A DNA stretch of 64,000 bases, from assembly GCA_030077755.1 (NCBI GenBank), contig JAQJZZ010000019.1:880501-944500 (forward strand), read 5' to 3'. The notes below the pieces were generated by a model that saw nothing but the letters and a program-made list of their open reading frames with translations, had not been told where the DNA came from and did not search any database. The DNA is from Filosporella fistucella (lineage: Eukaryota > Ascomycota > Leotiomycetes > Helotiales). The position numbers and the translations under genes are program-made. Positions 32,701 to 44,507 of the stretch are shown in pieces. Positions within the stretch are counted from its first letter, which is position 1. Each line of letters opens with the position of its first letter.

Positions 32701-34878
32701 TCTAGGTACCGTACCCTTCTTACTGTACGAGAATCCGGTCGTGCTTAGGCTGGGGCCGAAGTAGTGGAGAGATGGAGGGTTCCTGGCGTAAATTAGCATA
32801 GGCTGTTCTAGCCTCGCATGCTTTGATCTCTGAGAGCGGAACCAGTAGGACTTCTTGCAGAGGGTTTGAAAGGATGGCGGCGTAATCGGGAGCTCCCCAC
32901 AAAGGGGTTCGGTGCTTTTGGGTGGTGGGATGCTGGAGCATCTGAATCGTCTAGGACGACTGCCAATTCTCAATCTCAACAGTGCAGCAGGCCCACTGGC
33001 ACCGAGTCCATGCTTTCTCTCAAGCGCACAGTGGCGGCGGCCCCGATGACTTACTCATGCGGGAGAGCTACAGTGGCTGCCGCTTCACGGAATGCGCGCA
33101 AAGACCTGACTACCGGCCCACGAAATGCTTCGTACTGTAATGGTCAAAGAAAAACTCGCACAGGCTCAAAGGGCCGTGCGTGCATGCGTCCGCCTTCATC
33201 CCTTCACTTTGCGGTCCACGCTATCCGGCCTGAGAGCCATTTGCATTCGGCCAAATGCAATTGCCTCTGCTGCCTCCTGTAAGTGACGCTGCCTTGCCTT
33301 ATCCCTGCGACATCCCACCGAAGCTACTGTTCATCCTGCGTCAACAGGGTGTATGCTTGCACGTCAAACATGATAGATGCTCTCAACTGCTTGGTTAACA
33401 TATTTCCTGACGAGAGCAGATAATTAGGATATAACAGTGGGATACGCATAGAACCGGGAAGAACAGAGCAACTCCGGGACGAGGAATTGGAAATCCCTCG
33501 AAATTGGGACTACTGCAATTAGAATTGTTATCAAAACGAGTAAAGCCGTTCCGGGGATAAAACTGGAGGTGTTCTCGTCAGATCATGGAGGGGTAATCTG
33601 TAGAGGAATAAAACAGTAAGAACGTGCCTTTGCTCATGATTAGAAGGGTAGATATTTGATGAAGATCGGTTCACTCACTTTAGTAATTATTTCTTCATTG
33701 TGTTGGTCATAAGTATTTACTTGTCCAAACAAGTGTTTGGAGTTTGGGGTCCGGAGCCATCCTCTATACTGCCTCTGCTTGGCACTGCACTCTGCCCCGC
33801 ACTGTCTTTTTACTGATTTAGTAATATCTCTTGACTGCCAGATCTAGTTAGGATCCAAATTTTGCCCATTGAGACAGGTCGGATTTCCCTAAGAAAATAA
33901 TGCCTGCTGGTCTAAATTTCGCAGCTACGGTGGCATCATGTGACACTTTAGTCCCCTCAACGCAAATGCAGTGTTCTGTTGGTTGTTCATTTAGTCCATT
34001 GTGGCAATGTTGTTCTTGCTCAACATCTAGATACGAGGAATTTCACTTCGAGTCGCCCTATTCGCTCACTCATTATTGAATGCAGCGGTAGTAGCCATAG
34101 ACTCTACATTGATCTCAGCCACAGCTTGTAAAATAGGGTTGAAACCTTGAATACGGACTTCTATCCAAATGTTGTCAAACACGTTCTCTATCTACTCAGC
34201 TCACGAATAGGTGCCTCTCCATAAAATATCTGCGCTATTTTGTGTCGAATTGTTCAAGCACGATTACATCGCAAATATCGATAGTAATTCAGTGTGAAGA
34301 TTTGATTTGCTAGGAGCAGGTATTTTGCAAGACTCCATCATTGCCGAGTCTTCGATAGTCCATTTTCCCGCTATACGCCATGTTCCTCTCGCTAATTACC
34401 CTTCTCTCAGGCTTTGGGTACAAGCACTCCTTATCACAACAGCTTGTCGAAAGCAGACTTGCTCTTTACATGTTTCGAATGCGCTTAACTGCAGTTATGA
34501 GAAGCACTTCAGATTTCTTTACTTAGACAGCTCTCCACTTCCACGATCAGGAAGCTGGGCGTTTTCTCTTGGTGATCATTCTTTGGGATGGACATCGTAA
34601 CGAAGTCCTGACATCCATGCAGAACATCTGTATTCAGAGACTTGCCTTGTGCAGGATAGAAATGTGGCTATCATGTAGCAGATCTTCATATCACTTCTAC
34701 AGCCGACGAGGATATGTGTGTCTCTCATCCAGAAGGGGACTTCCATCTTCTAGATGATAATGTATTGGGGAATCGTTGAAACCCTGGTACATGTCAGCAT
34801 CAGATCAGATATTTTAAGGGATCCCTTCTTACCTCTGACAATCTTCAAGCTAGGACTGGTTCTCATACCTTCCACCCT
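29716..34878. other. Gene-poor stretch of 5.2 kb
   Basis: No frame here has a domain, a convincing intron pair or gene-like composition. The longest ones (for example minus 32212-32673 and plus 32866-33282) look like chance. The base composition is ordinary, so it is not a RIP-type island. Genes with very short exons or non-coding RNAs could be missed. Confidence 0.45.
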
Positions 34879-35259
34879 TCAACCGTCTTCTCCGCTATCC
34901 TCCAACCCTGCCATCACAGCATCGAAGTCATCAAGGTAGTCTTGCATACGACTCTCATGTGCGAGTACACTTTCTTCTTCAATGTAGTATTGGTATTGGT
35001 CTTTGGGTTGAGGATCGACGATGTCTTGGAGGTACATATCGATTCGTTCGAGGGAGTAGTCTTCCTCCTCAGAGGAAGTATCTTGGGACGCAGACGATGT
35101 GTCCTCTGCCGAGGAGCAGTCATGCTCTGGTGTTGACTTGGTAGAGGAGGGATGACGGCTTTTCTTCTTCCGATGAGATGTACCTCTAGAGCCTGGAGAT
35201 GATCTCGTGGAAGGAGGACTATTTGGTCTTAGCTTGGCCCTTCTGGAGTGAAACCACAT
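34879..35259 (-). CDS. Ser-rich acidic small protein, unknown
   Basis: The frame from the ATG at 35259 gives 126 residues. The N-terminal third is basic and Ser/Pro-rich (SHRKKKSRHPSSTKS, a possible nuclear signal). The middle is Ser/Asp/Glu-rich (SSAEDTSSASQDTSSEEEDY). The C-terminal part is an acidic amphipathic helix ending DDFDAVMAGLEDSGEDG. This order looks like a real low-complexity nuclear protein rather than noise. An upstream in-frame ATG at 35397 would add 46 residues of unlikely hydrophobic sequence. No known family is recognised. Confidence 0.48.
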   Translation of the reverse strand: MWFHSRRAKLRPNSPPSTRSSPGSRGTSHRKKKSRHPSSTKSTPEHDCSSAEDTSSASQDTSSEEEDYSLERIDMYLQDIVDPQPKDQYQYYIEEESVLAHESRMQDYLDDFDAVMAGLEDSGEDG

Positions 35260-38200
35260 CGGACATATCTGTACCTCTTGTGTGAGCCAGGAGTGGCACG
35301 TGATGAAGACGGGATGGAGGTTCCCATGATGAAGTGAATCAAGTAATATGATAAAGGTACAAGTAATGCTCGTGACGAGACACGTGATTGATTCCAATGC
35401 AGATAGATTCGAGATTCAGCATCAAACTGTTTTTGATATTGAAAAAGAGTTTGGAAAAAGAGGGGACATGGCCAAACTTTATGTTTTCGCTTCCCTATCT
35501 ATCACTTCACTCAGCCAAAGTAAGAGGCTCTCTAATGCTGACTGGGTGACTCGTCTGCTGATTCAAAGTTGAGACGCGGACAATGTCCGATCTCTCGCTT
35601 ATGGATAGGAGGGCATTTGGGGACCCTGGTCGGCAGATCTTTGAGTTCCCCCACCTCTCGATATCGTCCTAATAACACTCATGAGCAGGCAGTCTCGTGT
35701 GAAATGATGCCGTGGAATGCCTGTTTGACCATTATTTCGCATTCAGCCGGGGCAATGGTGTCCCATCGTTTCACTCTGCGTTTTTTACTGGCCTGTTCAG
35801 CGTGGCAAAAGGCAACGACTAGATCGGACAATACCGACCAAGTAATAATAACCTTAAATCCTATCTCCCAAAATGGACCGATCACTTTTTTGAAGTCGGA
35901 CTTTGCAAATACTAGCTGAGATGACGGCAGAAGACTTCTGCACTATCCGGTGAGCTTAAACATCCATAAATAATTATCGATTAAGTTTCTTTGAGAGAGC
36001 TTACGAATTTGCTACCCGGTGTGTATGTTCCAAGGTTGAGAAGCAGGAAACATAGGATAGATTGTAGGATTTGAACCCCAGGAATGATTTCAAATAATTA
36101 CAGCCCATCCTTGAGTGGAAATTAGAAGGCTACAAGCTGAAGCTAGATTGCCTCCGCCATCATATTGCGTTGGTTGAGATTCCTGATGCGGGGTAGCAAG
36201 ATAGTGATGAAAACTCTGCACCGGTGGCGTTTTGATATCGATAAGAGAGCGAGACAAGAATTGGCAAGGCATTCCGAGAATGGTTGGTTACCGTTGTTTC
36301 AGCAGGCGCTTCGATTTAAGATTACCTTGAGACCGAACCACAGAGTGGCTGTGCTCGCGTGTATGGCCACTCTTTCAAACAGTGGCTCCACAACAGCTTT
36401 TTAGAAGGCTGTACCTCAAATCTGACGATCATGCATGTTTCTTTGCCGATCGTTCGTGAAATCAATTCTCTTTTCTTTCTCAGCTCGTCTCATCGCACGA
36501 GAAATCATTCGCAACCATTTCATTTCCCATCGTCGGACGATAGCGACCCCAAACTCGGATTCGGCACCACGCGTCTTTGTGGCAAACGATGGCGACGACG
36601 TGGCCCAGGAAAGTGACTCAGGGAAAAAGCGCCCAGCTTTCTCAAAATACAGAAGTTTGGAGATGAATCTAGAAATTTGGTCTCAGAAGGCTGGATTACA
36701 TCAGATGCGGTGTGATACGTCGCGAAAACATCTGACAAAGCAGACCCAGGCGAGTCCATCACCTCGAGCAGGAATCAGAGGCATCCGAAAGCATTCTCAA
36801 ATACTACCTATTCAGGCCACGGTGAGGGATTGACGTAAGCAGCGTTCTGGAAAGCGGCTCTAAATACGGCCGAAAGAATTCCACGGGATCTATTTTGGAA
36901 AGCAAAGCAAATGAGGGTGTGCCAAAGCTCAGCTGTGTCTGCTGTGAGCTGGCAACCTTACATCCCGTTTGTGCTAAATGAAGAGTCGGACACGGCATAA
37001 ACCCAGAGATCGTAATCGCCGTCAATCCCCGACACTGCTATTCTGTCACCGTGTCTGTAAGTGGGATTACACCGTTCCGTGCACTCCAGATGATCTCTTC
37101 AGGACTTAACGCGGGGTAGTGGCACGACAATCCGACCGACAATTCCGAGTCTGTTTTTCGCGGGCGAAACACAACTTGAACCTGACTACACTGTAACAGT
37201 GGAAATTAAGGTAGACCCAGGGAAATTCTTTCTATTCTCTTTGTTCTACTTTTCTCTAGTCAAGCCCGAACCTCCATTCCCTTCCCACCTTTTCATGCTC
37301 ATACTCAATTTCAGCCCATCGTTGTTGTTTGGTCAAATGAAGTGGTCACTTCTTGTGTTCCTTGCGATCTCTACCAATTCCACTCCACTAGTCATTGCTC
37401 TTGTTCAATATTCTACCAGCCCCAGCATCAATCGCGTCAGGTGATGCAGTTGCAACGCCCCCTGAATTCGGCCTCGGTTCGGCCCGGCTTGTCAAGCCGA
37501 AGAGAACCCGGTCAAGAAAGTCGACTTGAATGCATTTATCGTCTACCATTGTTCCTGTCATTCTTCCTTCGCGCCTTTGCTCAACTCAAGTTAGCAGGGG
37601 CTCTATGGATAGTTGGAGTATAGCACCTTCTATCTAACCCGCCATCCCTTGTCTTAGCACCTCCACCCCGAGGTCGCACCTTAGTTGGAGCTAAGCTTTG
37701 CTTCAAGTGATGCAAGCTTATCTGCCATAGCGGCAGCTTTCGCAGGCATGCTCTCGGCAGAGGTGTTATATCGGTATGTGGGATGAGATGGTTCATCCTT
37801 GGAGGATAGGAATTGAGAAATAGAGTAGGTATTAGGTAGGGACAGATGGTCGCCATTGTGTTCGCATGAGGTTCGGGTTTGGCAGTTGACAGAATTGTCA
37901 TTGGAGATCGAGGTAGGACTTTTAATTAAGCAGTAAGTCAGCGGGGTGGATACTATCCGTGGGAAGGAGTGCGGGGATAGTGGAGGCTCAAGAGATCGAC
38001 GGCTGGAGTCTAGAGGATGTGGCTATTACCCGTCATTGGAACCATGAGTGGCACAGATGGAGGATGGATGTGCCATCTTATGGTTGAATTCTTATATACC
38101 TAGTTGATGTAGAAAACAAAGAGGAATTAGAAGTCGAAGAAAGTGAGCAAAGGCACGTGACACGGTTCAAGACAGGTATGTTGATGTCGTGAATACGGGA

Positions 38201-38444
38201 GGTCACTCTATGGTGGGCAAATAATGATAAAAAACCGTTATTGATTGTAACAACCTTCAGAATTGACATGAAGAAGAGCTCTGTCTTTAATACGTCTTGA
38301 TTTTTGAAAGGTGAGCCTCTGTAACAGATGCTCTTGTCAGGTTTGCATTTTCGCAAACCATTTGCCTCGTATGAGTCTACACGGTGATTCAGAAACACAT
38401 GTCTGCGGTATTCAGGGATTGGGCGGCTGAGGTGTATCTTGAGA
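35260..38444. other. Gene-poor stretch of 3.2 kb
   Basis: Only unconvincing frames are present. A tRNA B-box-like sequence near 36067 does not fold into a tRNA. Confidence 0.45.
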
Positions 38445-39010
38445 AGAGGGGGGGGGCGGGCAGACAGGAAACTAGAACGAAAAAAGAATATAGGCGGATG
38501 AACTATAAATGCAATTGAAATGCCTCGCTTTTCAGAGATATGTTAATATAGTTTTCTGACTGGATACTAAAAGAGGTCTGCTGCTCTTTTATGCGCTAGA
38601 GAGATGTAGCGTTATAAAACGGTATTAGGATGAGAGGGGGAGGGCGGGCAAATAAGAAAATAAAAATAAAAATAAATATAGGCAGATAAACTATAAATCA
38701 AGGTAAAACGCCTCGTTTTTCGGAAATATATTAAGACAAGTTTCTAACTAAATACTAAAAGAGGTTTACTACTCTTTTATGCGCTAGAGAGATATGGCGT
38801 TATGAAAATAGTATTAAGATAAGAGGGGGAGGGCGGGCAGATAGGAAAATAAAAAGAAAAATAAATATAGGCAAATAAACTATAAATCAAGGTAAAACGC
38901 CTCGTTTTTCGGAAATATATTAAGACAAGTTTCTAACTAAATACTAAAAGAGGTTTGCTGCTCTTCTATGCGCTAGAGAGACGTGGCGTTGTGAAACGGT
39001 GTTAGGGCGG
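38445..39010. repeat. Tandem repeat, three copies of about 189 bases
   Basis: Three head-to-tail units begin with a G-rich tract followed by GCGGGCA; the C of that motif is at 38457, 38645 and 38834. Each unit also has TATAGGC..ATAAACTATAAAT (ATGAACTATAAAT in unit 1), GCCTCGYTTTTC and TTATGCGCTAGAGAGA-like blocks. Units 2 and 3 match each other better than unit 1. Many differences are C/T or G/A changes that lower GC, as RIP would make. No coding capacity is apparent. Confidence 0.85.
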
Positions 39011-40270
39011 AAGCAAAAAAAAAGAGTGACGTGACATGACACCTGACACACCAAACCAACTTCCAGGCCAGATATAGTCCTAATTCTTTGGGGAAAGAGT
39101 AGGGACTCCGATCGAGGTACCGTCGTGGACGGTCTCATCACCCGACCGTTGTCTTGAGAACATCGTCAAGTTCATCCAGCTCGAGATAAAGAGGAAAATT
39201 TTCTGGTTCGCCCGCTCCATTTTTGAGTACTTATGCCTGAATTCCTAGGCCTTGGTTTAGGAGTCTTGGTGGATGAAGCTGACAGGACTTACCTCCGTAC
39301 GCCTTGTTCCATCGGCACTCACTCACGAACTACTCTCCTCTTTGATATGCCGGAGCGAGCCAGTCAGGCGACTGGCCTGTACAACTTGAATGCCTGCACA
39401 ATTCGCACAACTCGCATACCAGTTACACGAATCCCAACTACTGCCCTGGCCCGAGGGGAACAACACAATTCTGCTTCGATGCGAACCTTACATTGTGCGA
39501 TAGGTACCCTTCAATCCATCATCCCGTGTTTTCTTGACCCCGCTGAATTGTAACTGATGAACCGAAATTCTAGATCGTTGCCCATGTCACAACTTGCTTT
39601 GCAAGATCTTGAGAACGATTGTGGCTCAGTCTGTGAGTATAGATCTAACTATATTTGGTTTTTCGTAAATTTAACTGGCACCGAATTCAAGGTTGTGTAT
39701 ATTTGCGACCATCAGATTGGTGAGAATGCGAGTTTGATCAATGCTACCGATGCTGTCATTTATTCGTCACTTGAATTCAGTGACCAATCAACCTCACTTA
39801 CGAGATGCATTAGCCTTAATACCTTCACTCTCAATTGTTTGAGCTTGTAAATTTTACCTATTCTTAAGGTAGGCTCCATTTCTCTCCCTGGCCAGCTCTC
39901 TTGACCATATCCGTCAACTTTAGCTGCAATATGATTATGCAAGGACTATGCGCATCAATTCTTTGCAGATTTGATGCTGTAGTAGACCACTATTCAGCTA
40001 AATAAAATTCTGATCTCTAACTGTTGCCGAATCGCAACTTGGAATGAATGATTGTAGCGATAGGGGGGAGAGGGGAGCTAAAATCATCCCCAACATGACA
40101 GGCTTTCGAAGCGAGCAGCGGGGCAAAAAGCTTTTGTCACGCACATCCGCACCGAAATGAATTCAATGAGCCCAAAAAATTAAAACATCGGACCAGCAAA
40201 CAATATGAAACCCCCGGGAGAGATTCAGATAGCAGACGAAAAAATACCAGAGCATAGGGGCAAAATGATT
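39011..40270. other. Intergenic, no supported gene
   Basis: Short frames only; nothing recognisable up to the tRNA gene. Confidence 0.45.
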
Positions 40271-40364
40271 GCCCGCTATAGGAATCGAACCTATAACCTC
40301 GTCATTGCTCTAGGAAGCTGAATAAACTTACTAGTGACGCGCTCTACCATTGAGCTAAGCGGGC
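40271..40364 (-). tRNA. tRNA-Thr (anticodon AGU) with intron
   Basis: Read leftward from 40364, the acceptor strand GCCCGCT pairs with AGCGGGC ending at 40271. The D arm is GCTC-AATGGTA-GAGC. The anticodon stem is CGTCA/TGACG. The loop is CTAGTAA, with anticodon AGT at 40332-40330. The T arm holds GGTTCGATTCC. A 23-base intron (40328-40306) lies one base 3' of the anticodon, the canonical place. The spliced tRNA is 71 nt before CCA addition. Confidence 0.95.
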
Positions 40365-40895
40365 CTGATTGGATGCTTCTCGGGGCCTTATTTAAATCTA
40401 TCAAGCACATAATTGATTTGTGTCCTACGAGCTTCCTTTCCAATTCAACACCACTTTCAAAACACATATGCCGAAAACCGTATCGATAATCGATGCCACT
40501 TTGACTACTTCATCGAAGTATCCTAGTGAATTACGATATTCATTGAATGCAATTGATCTCAGGCGAACTGAGCCTGATGGGAAGTTTAACATACACGTGA
40601 CTCGATGCTCATGTGACCATCCCCTCGATGACGTTCCATTGATTTTCAATCTATATTTGGAGGATTGTGTGCAACGATGACATATTCAGTCCCTGAAATG
40701 TCTTCAAAGAAACTTCTCAGAAACTTCTCTTCATGATGGTGTCCAATTGAAGTGCCTGATATGTCGTATTCCGACTGTCTACAGCTCTCCAATAGGCCAA
40801 CCCTCAAGATGAATTTTGGCTCTCGAGATGAAGGAACACAATCTATCTTCTAGAATAGTACAATCCCATTTTCAAGTTTATTGGTCTATCATTTC
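40365..40895. other. Intergenic, no supported gene
   Basis: An 86-codon plus frame (40420-40680) has no recognisable domain and was not accepted. Confidence 0.4.
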
Positions 40896-41942
40896 TCAAA
40901 TGATCTCCACATCTACCACATTGACTGTTCTTGGAGTTCCAGAAAACCCACAAACAGTAGCACAACTTCCTGTCCGAGAAACTCCACAGCTCATAACCGG
41001 AGTCAACGTATTTCCATCTTTCCAGATCATATCTTCCAAAGTAAGAACAACCTGTAAACCAGAAGTGTCTTCCGAATCCGTGATTTTATTATCAGGTGCA
41101 TTGTTGCCCCGAATACTTTTCACCATCATTAGAGGAAACGTGTGCTTCACACTCATGACGAAATCCGAGATCTGATTTCCACCTGCAGGAAGGGCGTTCT
41201 TGAATTCAAATTCCGGTACCCGACAATCAATCCAGGTGTATATGGAAGGATTGGTACCACCACAATTTCATTTCGAAGTACAGCTTGTTCTCCATTCATG
41301 TTCAATTCCACGACCAACAGTCCGAGGATCCAGTGTTTCGATGTTGGGGTCGGTGATATAGAAAGTCCATGCTTCGGAGCAAGGAATGGTCACGGCTGTG
41401 CTACCATCATTACGAGAGAGGGACGAAATAATTTTGAGTGGCGCCGGCGAGAAAGTGGATTCAGTTGGCCAGATTGAGAGAGGCGGGCGAGATAGAGTGC
41501 ATTGGATCCCGCGCACTGCCTAAACAGTAGAACAATCAAGACCATCAGCCCTTGAAAGAGATACGTTTGCACGGGCTACATTGACAGTTGTCGAAGATTG
41601 TGCTCTACGTTCTCAGATTAGCATGAGCAATTCGACATCTATAGCTGCAGCCTTGATTGAAACAGACTCACGATTTGGCTACCTTGACGACCTCGAGGGT
41701 AAAATTTCCGGCGTCATTGAATTCTTGAATTTTCCATCGCACCGTTAGGCTATCACACTTCTTCCATTCTTTTGGTACCTGAGTAGTTGTCCATTGCGTC
41801 CAATTTGCAGAGCAGTGTGTGCCAACAGTACCGTCATCGAAGCTAAAGACAATAGAGCTGTTGAAATTGACGTCGGCAGGATTGAGCAGCGAGAGTTGGT
41901 GAGATAGTGTAGAAGAAGAGAAACAAGAAGGTGGTAGGAAAC
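40896..41942 (-). pseudogene. Decayed gene for a secreted protein of unknown family
   Basis: Read leftward, a signal-peptide-like stretch (TTFLFLFFYTISPTLAA) is followed, one frame away, by a well-formed domain (SSIVFSFDDGTVGTHCSANW). A normal intron (GTGAGT to CGTAG) comes next. A second exon then carries an in-frame TAG, at GLDCSTV/AVRGIQC. Further on, the protein jumps twice more between frames: DPRTVG, then LNMNGEQAVLRNEIVVVP, then EFKNALPAGGNQISDF. The last frame runs to a stop at 40896. Three slips and one stop in about 1 kb, with no introns to explain them, mark a pseudogene. The parent protein would be a secreted, Cys-containing beta-rich protein of roughly 320 residues that I cannot name. 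Confidence 0.5.
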
Positions 41943-43022
41943 CTCAATGACAGACTACAACAATAGTCAGCGTACCACGTCGCCCCAGGCTGTCTGAATC
42001 AAAGTATTGCTCGCGTGTTGCACGATCATGCTCCTCTTTCGGATTCATTCGCGTATCGGTAACCTCAATCAAGGGTCTGATTGTTACGACGATTGCTACT
42101 CGCAAAAGATTTCATCTCTCCCTCACCGTTGCCCATGGATTTTTGACACCCTCTTTGAAGATTTTGCTGACCTTAACAGGGTTATTCTTCCATGATAGTG
42201 GAAAAGGGATATTTACTTACGTGTGAATCTTCATAATTGGTTCCATCTTGACATTGGAATAATTTACAAACATGATTCAATAATAAGGTAATTGACGGGA
42301 CGGAAGCTTTGAAGAATCACAAAATCGTAAGTTTTTACTTGCAAGAATCTCGGTTGACTATCTGAAAGAGTATGCGTATGATGATGTTAAAGTGTTTTAA
42401 AAGCTCGTGACTTCCCTATTCAATTTGGTGATGGTGACAGTTGTTGCCGAACATTGCCAATCATGGCCTGCCAGAATCCTCGGGAATAGCAGATGTGAAG
42501 AGTGACTATGTCTTGTGGTTACCATCTCCCTTACTTTTACTTCCCTTTCAATAGGTTTTACTCCGTGTGTGGTGACTATTTCCATGCAGTTCAGAGGTAT
42601 ACAAGGTAGGTTGTATATATCATGGGGTATTGCGCAGATAGTGGGGTGTAAATAGTGGGGGAATAAAGAGACAAGTGAGAGTGGCGGTAAGTATGATTCT
42701 TAACAGTCGGTAAAACTAGCTCAAACATGCGCACACGTGCTTTTGAGTAACTGAGGCTTAGGAAACTTGCTCTTATCCCTGGACGATAGAGGGGTTATTG
42801 GCTTGATGCTTTGAGCAGATTTATTGGACGTCCATTTCTATACGTTGTACTATGCTGTGTGTTGGGCGAGCTGATTATGTTTGGGAGCCTAGCTCAATTA
42901 TATTTTCTCTTTCTTCCTCATCAAACTCAAAAGTTTTTCTTTAATTTCTGACTCTTTGTAGCTCATCTCGTTCCGTTTCATATCTTGAGAAGAAACTCCA
43001 GACCTGAAATAGTCTAGCCACA
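41943..43022. other. Intergenic, promoter of the copper-fist gene at its right end
   Basis: No supported gene. TGAGCAGA at 42812-42819 is one base from the reverse complement of TGTGCTCA, the copper-regulator motif discussed under findings. Confidence 0.4.
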
Positions 43023-43934
43023 ATGCCCCTCATTAACGGCATGAAGTATTCGTGGTGTGTATCCATATCGAATTTTCCCCACGAAACGCAAATACTCATA
43101 ACTTTAGTGAGCCCTGTATTCGGGGACATCGAGCTACATCATGTGCACATACTGACAGGATTCTCATTGAAGTCCGCAAACCTGGACGGCCCTTAGAGAG
43201 CTGTGGACATAATCTTGCTACATGTAATTGTGGAAAACTGGCGGGATTATTTTCTATGGGCGGAGGTAAACATCATTCCACAATCAACTTTCAAAGACAC
43301 CATTGACATCTTATCAGAATTTTCTGCTCTTCCAAATTCCCAAATCTCCAATATAGAAGAACAACCAGTGGTAATAACCACACCCCCGTTGGTACCAAGC
43401 TCCCGAAAACCGAAGGCCCAAGACCGAGCATCCCGCAACCTGAAGAAGAATAAACATAAGAAAAATTCGCCACGCTTCTCGCCATTAACAAGTAATGATC
43501 GAGACCCTGGGACTTCGGGCACAAATGCCTGGGAAGACCAGAATTCCCAAATCCCTCAACAGCAAGATTTCAGTGGTCCGGATTACCTCCTTCATTCTAC
43601 ATCTGAGCATCAGCGTTCTCCCGAAGCAATGAATATGCACTCTACCATGCAATCCTCACCCCTCACTTTCAATCAATCTCTACCATCCCACCAACCTCAC
43701 CAATATCCTTATGGTCATCCACAACCCGTGGTCGCATATCGGAATGGGGTAGAGAATCTTCAGGCTTCAAATTTTTATTCCACCCAGTCATCAAGCTTTT
43801 CGAGTCGAATTGAAGACATAGTAATTGGCTATAATGCTCCGAGACAGGGGTCTGAGCATGAAGATATATCACAGGACGTTAGGTCTCGATACTTCGTAGC
43901 GACCCCGGATGCACGAACTTATGGACAGATGTAA
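43023..43934 (+). CDS. Copper-fist transcription factor (Mac1/Cuf1/Ace1 type)
   Basis: Three exons (43023-43054, 43108-43265, 43318-43934) give 268 residues. Residues 1-40 are a copper-fist DNA-binding domain: MPLINGMKYSCEPCIRGHR with zinc ligands C11, C14, C23 and H25 (C-x2-C-x8-C-x-H), then a Lys-Pro-Gly-Arg-Pro minor-groove motif. A Cys cluster follows (CGHNLATCNCG), a possible Cu(I)-sensing site. The rest is a Ser/Gln/Pro-rich, disordered region suited to activation, with a basic patch (RNLKKNKHKK). Members of this family activate copper-uptake genes when copper is scarce or detoxification genes when it is in excess. The sequence alone does not say which. Its neighbours, a reductase and four BIM1-like genes, argue for uptake. 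The first intron splits the Cys11 codon. Confidence 0.94.
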
Positions 43935-44507
43935 GGGTGCCCTCTTGAACGCTACATGGGCGTTGAGGCCAACCTTGTTGGGTCGCCGAGTTTATTACTG
44001 GCAGAAGAAAGATTCGCTACTCATTGAGCAGGATGTTCGCCAAAACAATGGCTTTGGGTATTGATTTTTCTTTGGTAATCACATGGGACAGTGAGGTTGT
44101 AGGGGCACTCATTGTCGGAATAAGACGAAGTTTCAAATATGCATGAAAATATTCGATTTATATTCGAGAGACAATAAGATTGTGACAATTTTTCGTACTT
44201 CAACTGTGTAAAAGACTTGCTGTGTGTTCGTGATACATTCATTAAAAGTGTTGTGCTATAGCCTAGGTTGCAGGGTAGTCACATGGTGCCATAGCGTATA
44301 TACGCTAAAGCAGTGGTGGCCACAGGCTTAGTAGTCTGAAACTACAGCGTACGCGAGCCTGTAGCCACAGCCTGAATTAGTATATATAGCACTGTATTTG
44401 CCCTCTATAGAATAAGGAATCAAGTCAATCGTTCCACTGTACTACACCCTATAATATTGCCACCACAACCAAAAAAAAAATACGTGCAATATATCAAAAC
44501 ACATATC
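43935..44507. other. Convergent spacer holding a solo-LTR-like element
   Basis: The spacer between the copper-fist and metalloreductase genes contains the element described at 44249-44470 and nothing else recognisable. Confidence 0.5.
44249..44470 (+). mobile_element. Probable solo LTR (copia-like)
   Basis: The segment starts TGTTGTG and ends near CACAACCA, roughly inverted ends. It holds a TATATATAG promoter-like run at about 44380-44388 followed by a TATAGAATAAGGAATCAAG stretch typical of copia LTR R regions. It also has a perfect 16-base palindrome (TAGCGTATATACGCTA, 44292-44307) and a long inverted repeat (44318-44328 with 44356-44366, 10 of 11 matching). No internal retroelement sequence is adjacent, so it would be a solo LTR. 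A short A-rich flank prevents a clear target-site duplication. Confidence 0.45.

Noticed and set aside
36060..36170. tRNA B-box-like sequence on the minus strand
   Set aside because: The T-stem does not pair properly and no acceptor or anticodon stem could be built.
36435..36833. 132-codon plus-strand frame
   Set aside because: No motif and no splice partner, and competing frames overlap it on both strands.
38445..39010. CRISPR-like array
   Set aside because: Units are adjacent copies of 189 bases without unique spacers, in a eukaryotic genome; it is a tandem repeat.
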